The notes below the pieces were generated by a model. The model saw nothing but the letters and a program-made list of their open reading frames with translations. It had not been told where the DNA came from and ran no database searches. Made by a program: the position numbers and the translations under genes. 20,421 bases of DNA from a virus. The DNA is taken from the IMG/VR virus record IMGVR_UViG_3300042924_002327, positions 1 to 20,421 of that record. One strand, written 5' to 3'. Within the stretch, counting starts at the first letter, position 1; each line of letters begins with the position of its first letter. Of the stretch, positions 18,570 through 20,421 are shown piece after piece.

Positions 18570-20421
18570 ATGAGTCTAACCCAAGACCTATTCGACAGGC
18601 AGATTGAGCACATGCTCACTATGCGTCGTTATCAAGAAGCGGCTAACCTTCTCATCGACAGAGCTTCAACTCGTCATCGTGGGCTACTGAAAAAAATCTT
18701 AGGAAAAGACTTAAAAGATCGTTTATCCCTAGAGCGTGAGGTAACTCGACATGTTCAAGAACTTTATGCTCTAGGCTCTAACTCTGTTTCTGATTTAATC
18801 GGAGCAGAATTGGACTTTCAAACAAACAATCTAAGACGTTCTGTTGGAGACTTTTACAGTGTCCAATCAGTTAACCGTGGACAGCTGTCTAGAGATATTA
18901 TTAGCCAGCCTTTAAAGCTTTTTAACGAAACTAAGAATCACCCTACTCTTGCTAAGAGCTTTGAGAACATTGGTGGCTCTGAGTTGACAAGAATTAACTT
19001 GACTATTCGTAAAGGCATTGCTTCAGGTGAAGTAGAAGAAGATATCGTAAAGAAGGTACTTCAAACTACTAAATTGACAGATAACCAAGCTAAAACACTA
19101 GTCACTACCCACATGACTCAAGCTGACAACATTGTTAAACAAAAAGTATTTGAGGCTAACAAAGAAGTTTATTCTGGTTATGTCTTTACAGCTATTCTTG
19201 ACTCACGTACTAGTGAGATTTGTTCTCGCTATGATAACTTATTCCAAAGTAATGACAACTTGAAAGTGCGTCCTCCGCTACACTGGCGTTGTCGTTCTGT
19301 TTTAGTTCCTGTGTTAAAAGGTAAAAAAGAAATACTTGCTAGCACTTCTGATCGAGTAAACAAAACTGCTTTAGCTGCAGTTGCTGATAACAAGCTTACA
19401 GGAGCATTACCTCTAAAAGAAACCTTTGCTGATTGGTTGTTACGTCAACCTATGGCTACAAAGCTAGATAAACTAGGTTCTGAAGAGAAAGTAGCTTTAT
19501 TTGAAAATGGTGCTTTATCTCTAACTGATTTCTTTAGTAACTTAGGTTCTCCGCTTGATATTAGCGCAGTTAGACTAAAAGATAACTTACTAACTTTATT
19601 TGGCCCAATTACAATGAAAGGGAAAGACCCGCAAGCTGCCTTCGTAGATGTTGCTCGCCCTTTCCAGTTAGTACGTTCTAAGCAAGCACAAAAAGATCTT
19701 GCAGACTTAATCGTAGCAGATTCTACAAATAGCAATTCTTCAATCAGCTTAACTGACTATCGAGGTACTTCACTTGCTGGTAAGCGTGGTGTAAGAACCG
19801 CTTCTAACAATGAATTTGATCCTCGTAATAACACCTTCGACCCCTTTACAGGTGAGAGCCGTTCTACTCTTTACTATGATCCAGATTTTACTTTGTTGAG
19901 AGAACGTGTAGACTACATGAAAGAGTCTAAGCTACTTGATCGTAATCAAAAGCAATTTATTGAAGACTTTACAAACTCTCTTGAAGATCGAGTATCAGTA
20001 AATCAACAAACAGTAGTAGTTGAAAATCTGCGTGTGTTATTTGAACGTTACCAAAAGAATCCAGTTCCTTGGGAAAACTTTGTTGCTACTCTACGTTCAG
20101 AAATGAACTTCTCAACTGTTAACGTTTCAAGACTACTAGATCGTCGCTCACGAGCACGTTCAGAGTTGTTTCTTGGCTTTAAGGGTGATCCTAACGAACC
20201 TGCTGTTATGATTCAAGGCCAGACTATTCCTATTTCTAAGCTACACGCAGAGAAACTAGAATACGAACGCTATGTGCAAGACTGGGCTTCAACAGAGGGC
20301 ATCAAACTAGCTCGCTCAGTTTACTACAAAGGTAAAGCTCCTTGGACTTCTTATTTCTTTGGTCCTAATCAAAAACCAGAGGGATTGTATGAAACTCTGA
20401 AAGATAGCTTTATTAAACGAT
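18570..20421 (+). CDS. MuF-like head morphogenesis protein, truncated by window edge
   Basis: The frame opens at ATG 18570 (SD AGGAGA) and stays open for 617 codons to the edge of the window. Residues about 204-248 carry the MuF C-terminal motif: 'VFTAILDSRTSEICSRYDN' with Cys218, then 'PPLHWRCRSVLVPV' with His238 and Cys241. Upstream (about 1-200) is the helical MuF N-terminus. MuF proteins are minor head components that interact with the portal. More than 370 residues follow the motif, unlike short MuF proteins. They include 'DPRNNTFDPFTGESRSTLYY' and a Trp- and Tyr-rich end. The extension is not recognised; it may be an internal virion protein or a second effector-like domain. Confidence 0.82.
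   Translation, partial: MSLTQDLFDRQIEHMLTMRRYQEAANLLIDRASTRHRGLLKKILGKDLKDRLSLEREVTRHVQELYALGSNSVSDLIGAELDFQTNNLRRSVGDFYSVQSVNRGQLSRDIISQPLKLFNETKNHPTLAKSFENIGGSELTRINLTIRKGIASGEVEEDIVKKVLQTTKLTDNQAKTLVTTHMTQADNIVKQKVFEANKEVYSGYVFTAILDSRTSEICSRYDNLFQSNDNLKVRPPLHWRCRSVLVPVLKGKKEILASTSDRVNKTALAAVADNKLTGALPLKETFADWLLRQPMATKLDKLGSEEKVALFENGALSLTDFFSNLGSPLDISAVRLKDNLLTLFGPITMKGKDPQAAFVDVARPFQLVRSKQAQKDLADLIVADSTNSNSSISLTDYRGTSLAGKRGVRTASNNEFDPRNNTFDPFTGESRSTLYYDPDFTLLRERVDYMKESKLLDRNQKQFIEDFTNSLEDRVSVNQQTVVVENLRVLFERYQKNPVPWENFVATLRSEMNFSTVNVSRLLDRRSRARSELFLGFKGDPNEPAVMIQGQTIPISKLHAEKLEYERYVQDWASTEGIKLARSVYYKGKAPWTSYFFGPNQKPEGLYETLKDSFIKR

Overview
The window is part of the genome of a tailed double-stranded DNA bacteriophage (Caudoviricetes). 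Evidence: a DUF4055-type portal protein, a MuF-like head morphogenesis protein, several tail-fibre proteins (one with an S74 self-cleaving chaperone domain), a PhoH-type ATPase, and a dense block of very short, overlapping genes with strong Shine-Dalgarno (SD) sites. A Lar-like zinc-ribbon gene and the SD pattern fit a Gram-negative, perhaps gammaproteobacterial, host, but the host cannot be fixed from this sequence. No terminase, major capsid, tape-measure, polymerase, integrase, tRNA or CRISPR is visible, so this is one segment of a larger genome.

Left arm (1-6659, minus strand): about 27 small genes read leftwards, many joined by ATGA stop/start overlaps. Recognisable products are a SleB/CwlJ-type cell-wall hydrolase (368-724), two zinc-dependent deaminases of the dCMP/CMP type (932-1348 and 3295-3675), a Lar-like zinc-ribbon protein (1518-1937) and a tandem paralogous pair (3657-4255). 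A string of tiny hydrophobic genes lies at 4664-5358. Several genes are too short for normal ORF calling (58, 45, 50, 28, 21 and 20 aa) but have good SD sites and sit exactly in the coupled chain. Control points are at 2187-2326, 4626-4665 (terminator), 5383-5551 and 6685-6898.

The most striking non-coding signal is a pair of related elements of about 117 bp, at 5383-5499 and 6685-6802. They share a perfect 35-bp core and three further stems whose sequences differ between copies while pairing is kept. Both carry the 9-mer TTATCCACA, a perfect DnaA-box match, in the loop of one stem. The terminal hairpin of this element recurs alone at 6126-6148 and 6439-6460. All four hairpins end 24-26 nt before the start codon of a minus-strand gene. 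The element may be a structured 5' leader RNA, a duplicated replication origin, or both.

Right arm (6899-20421, plus strand): phoH, a small unknown gene, the portal gene, two tiny genes, then a long run of virion-surface genes (two small beta-rich proteins, a 545-aa fibre, a 1048-aa fibre with S74 chaperone, a 216-aa fibre-like protein and a 316-aa six-repeat kelch-like protein). These are followed by two helper-like proteins and a MuF protein running off the right edge with a long C-terminal extension. Portal and MuF genes are usually close together; here about 9 kb of mainly fibre genes separates them.
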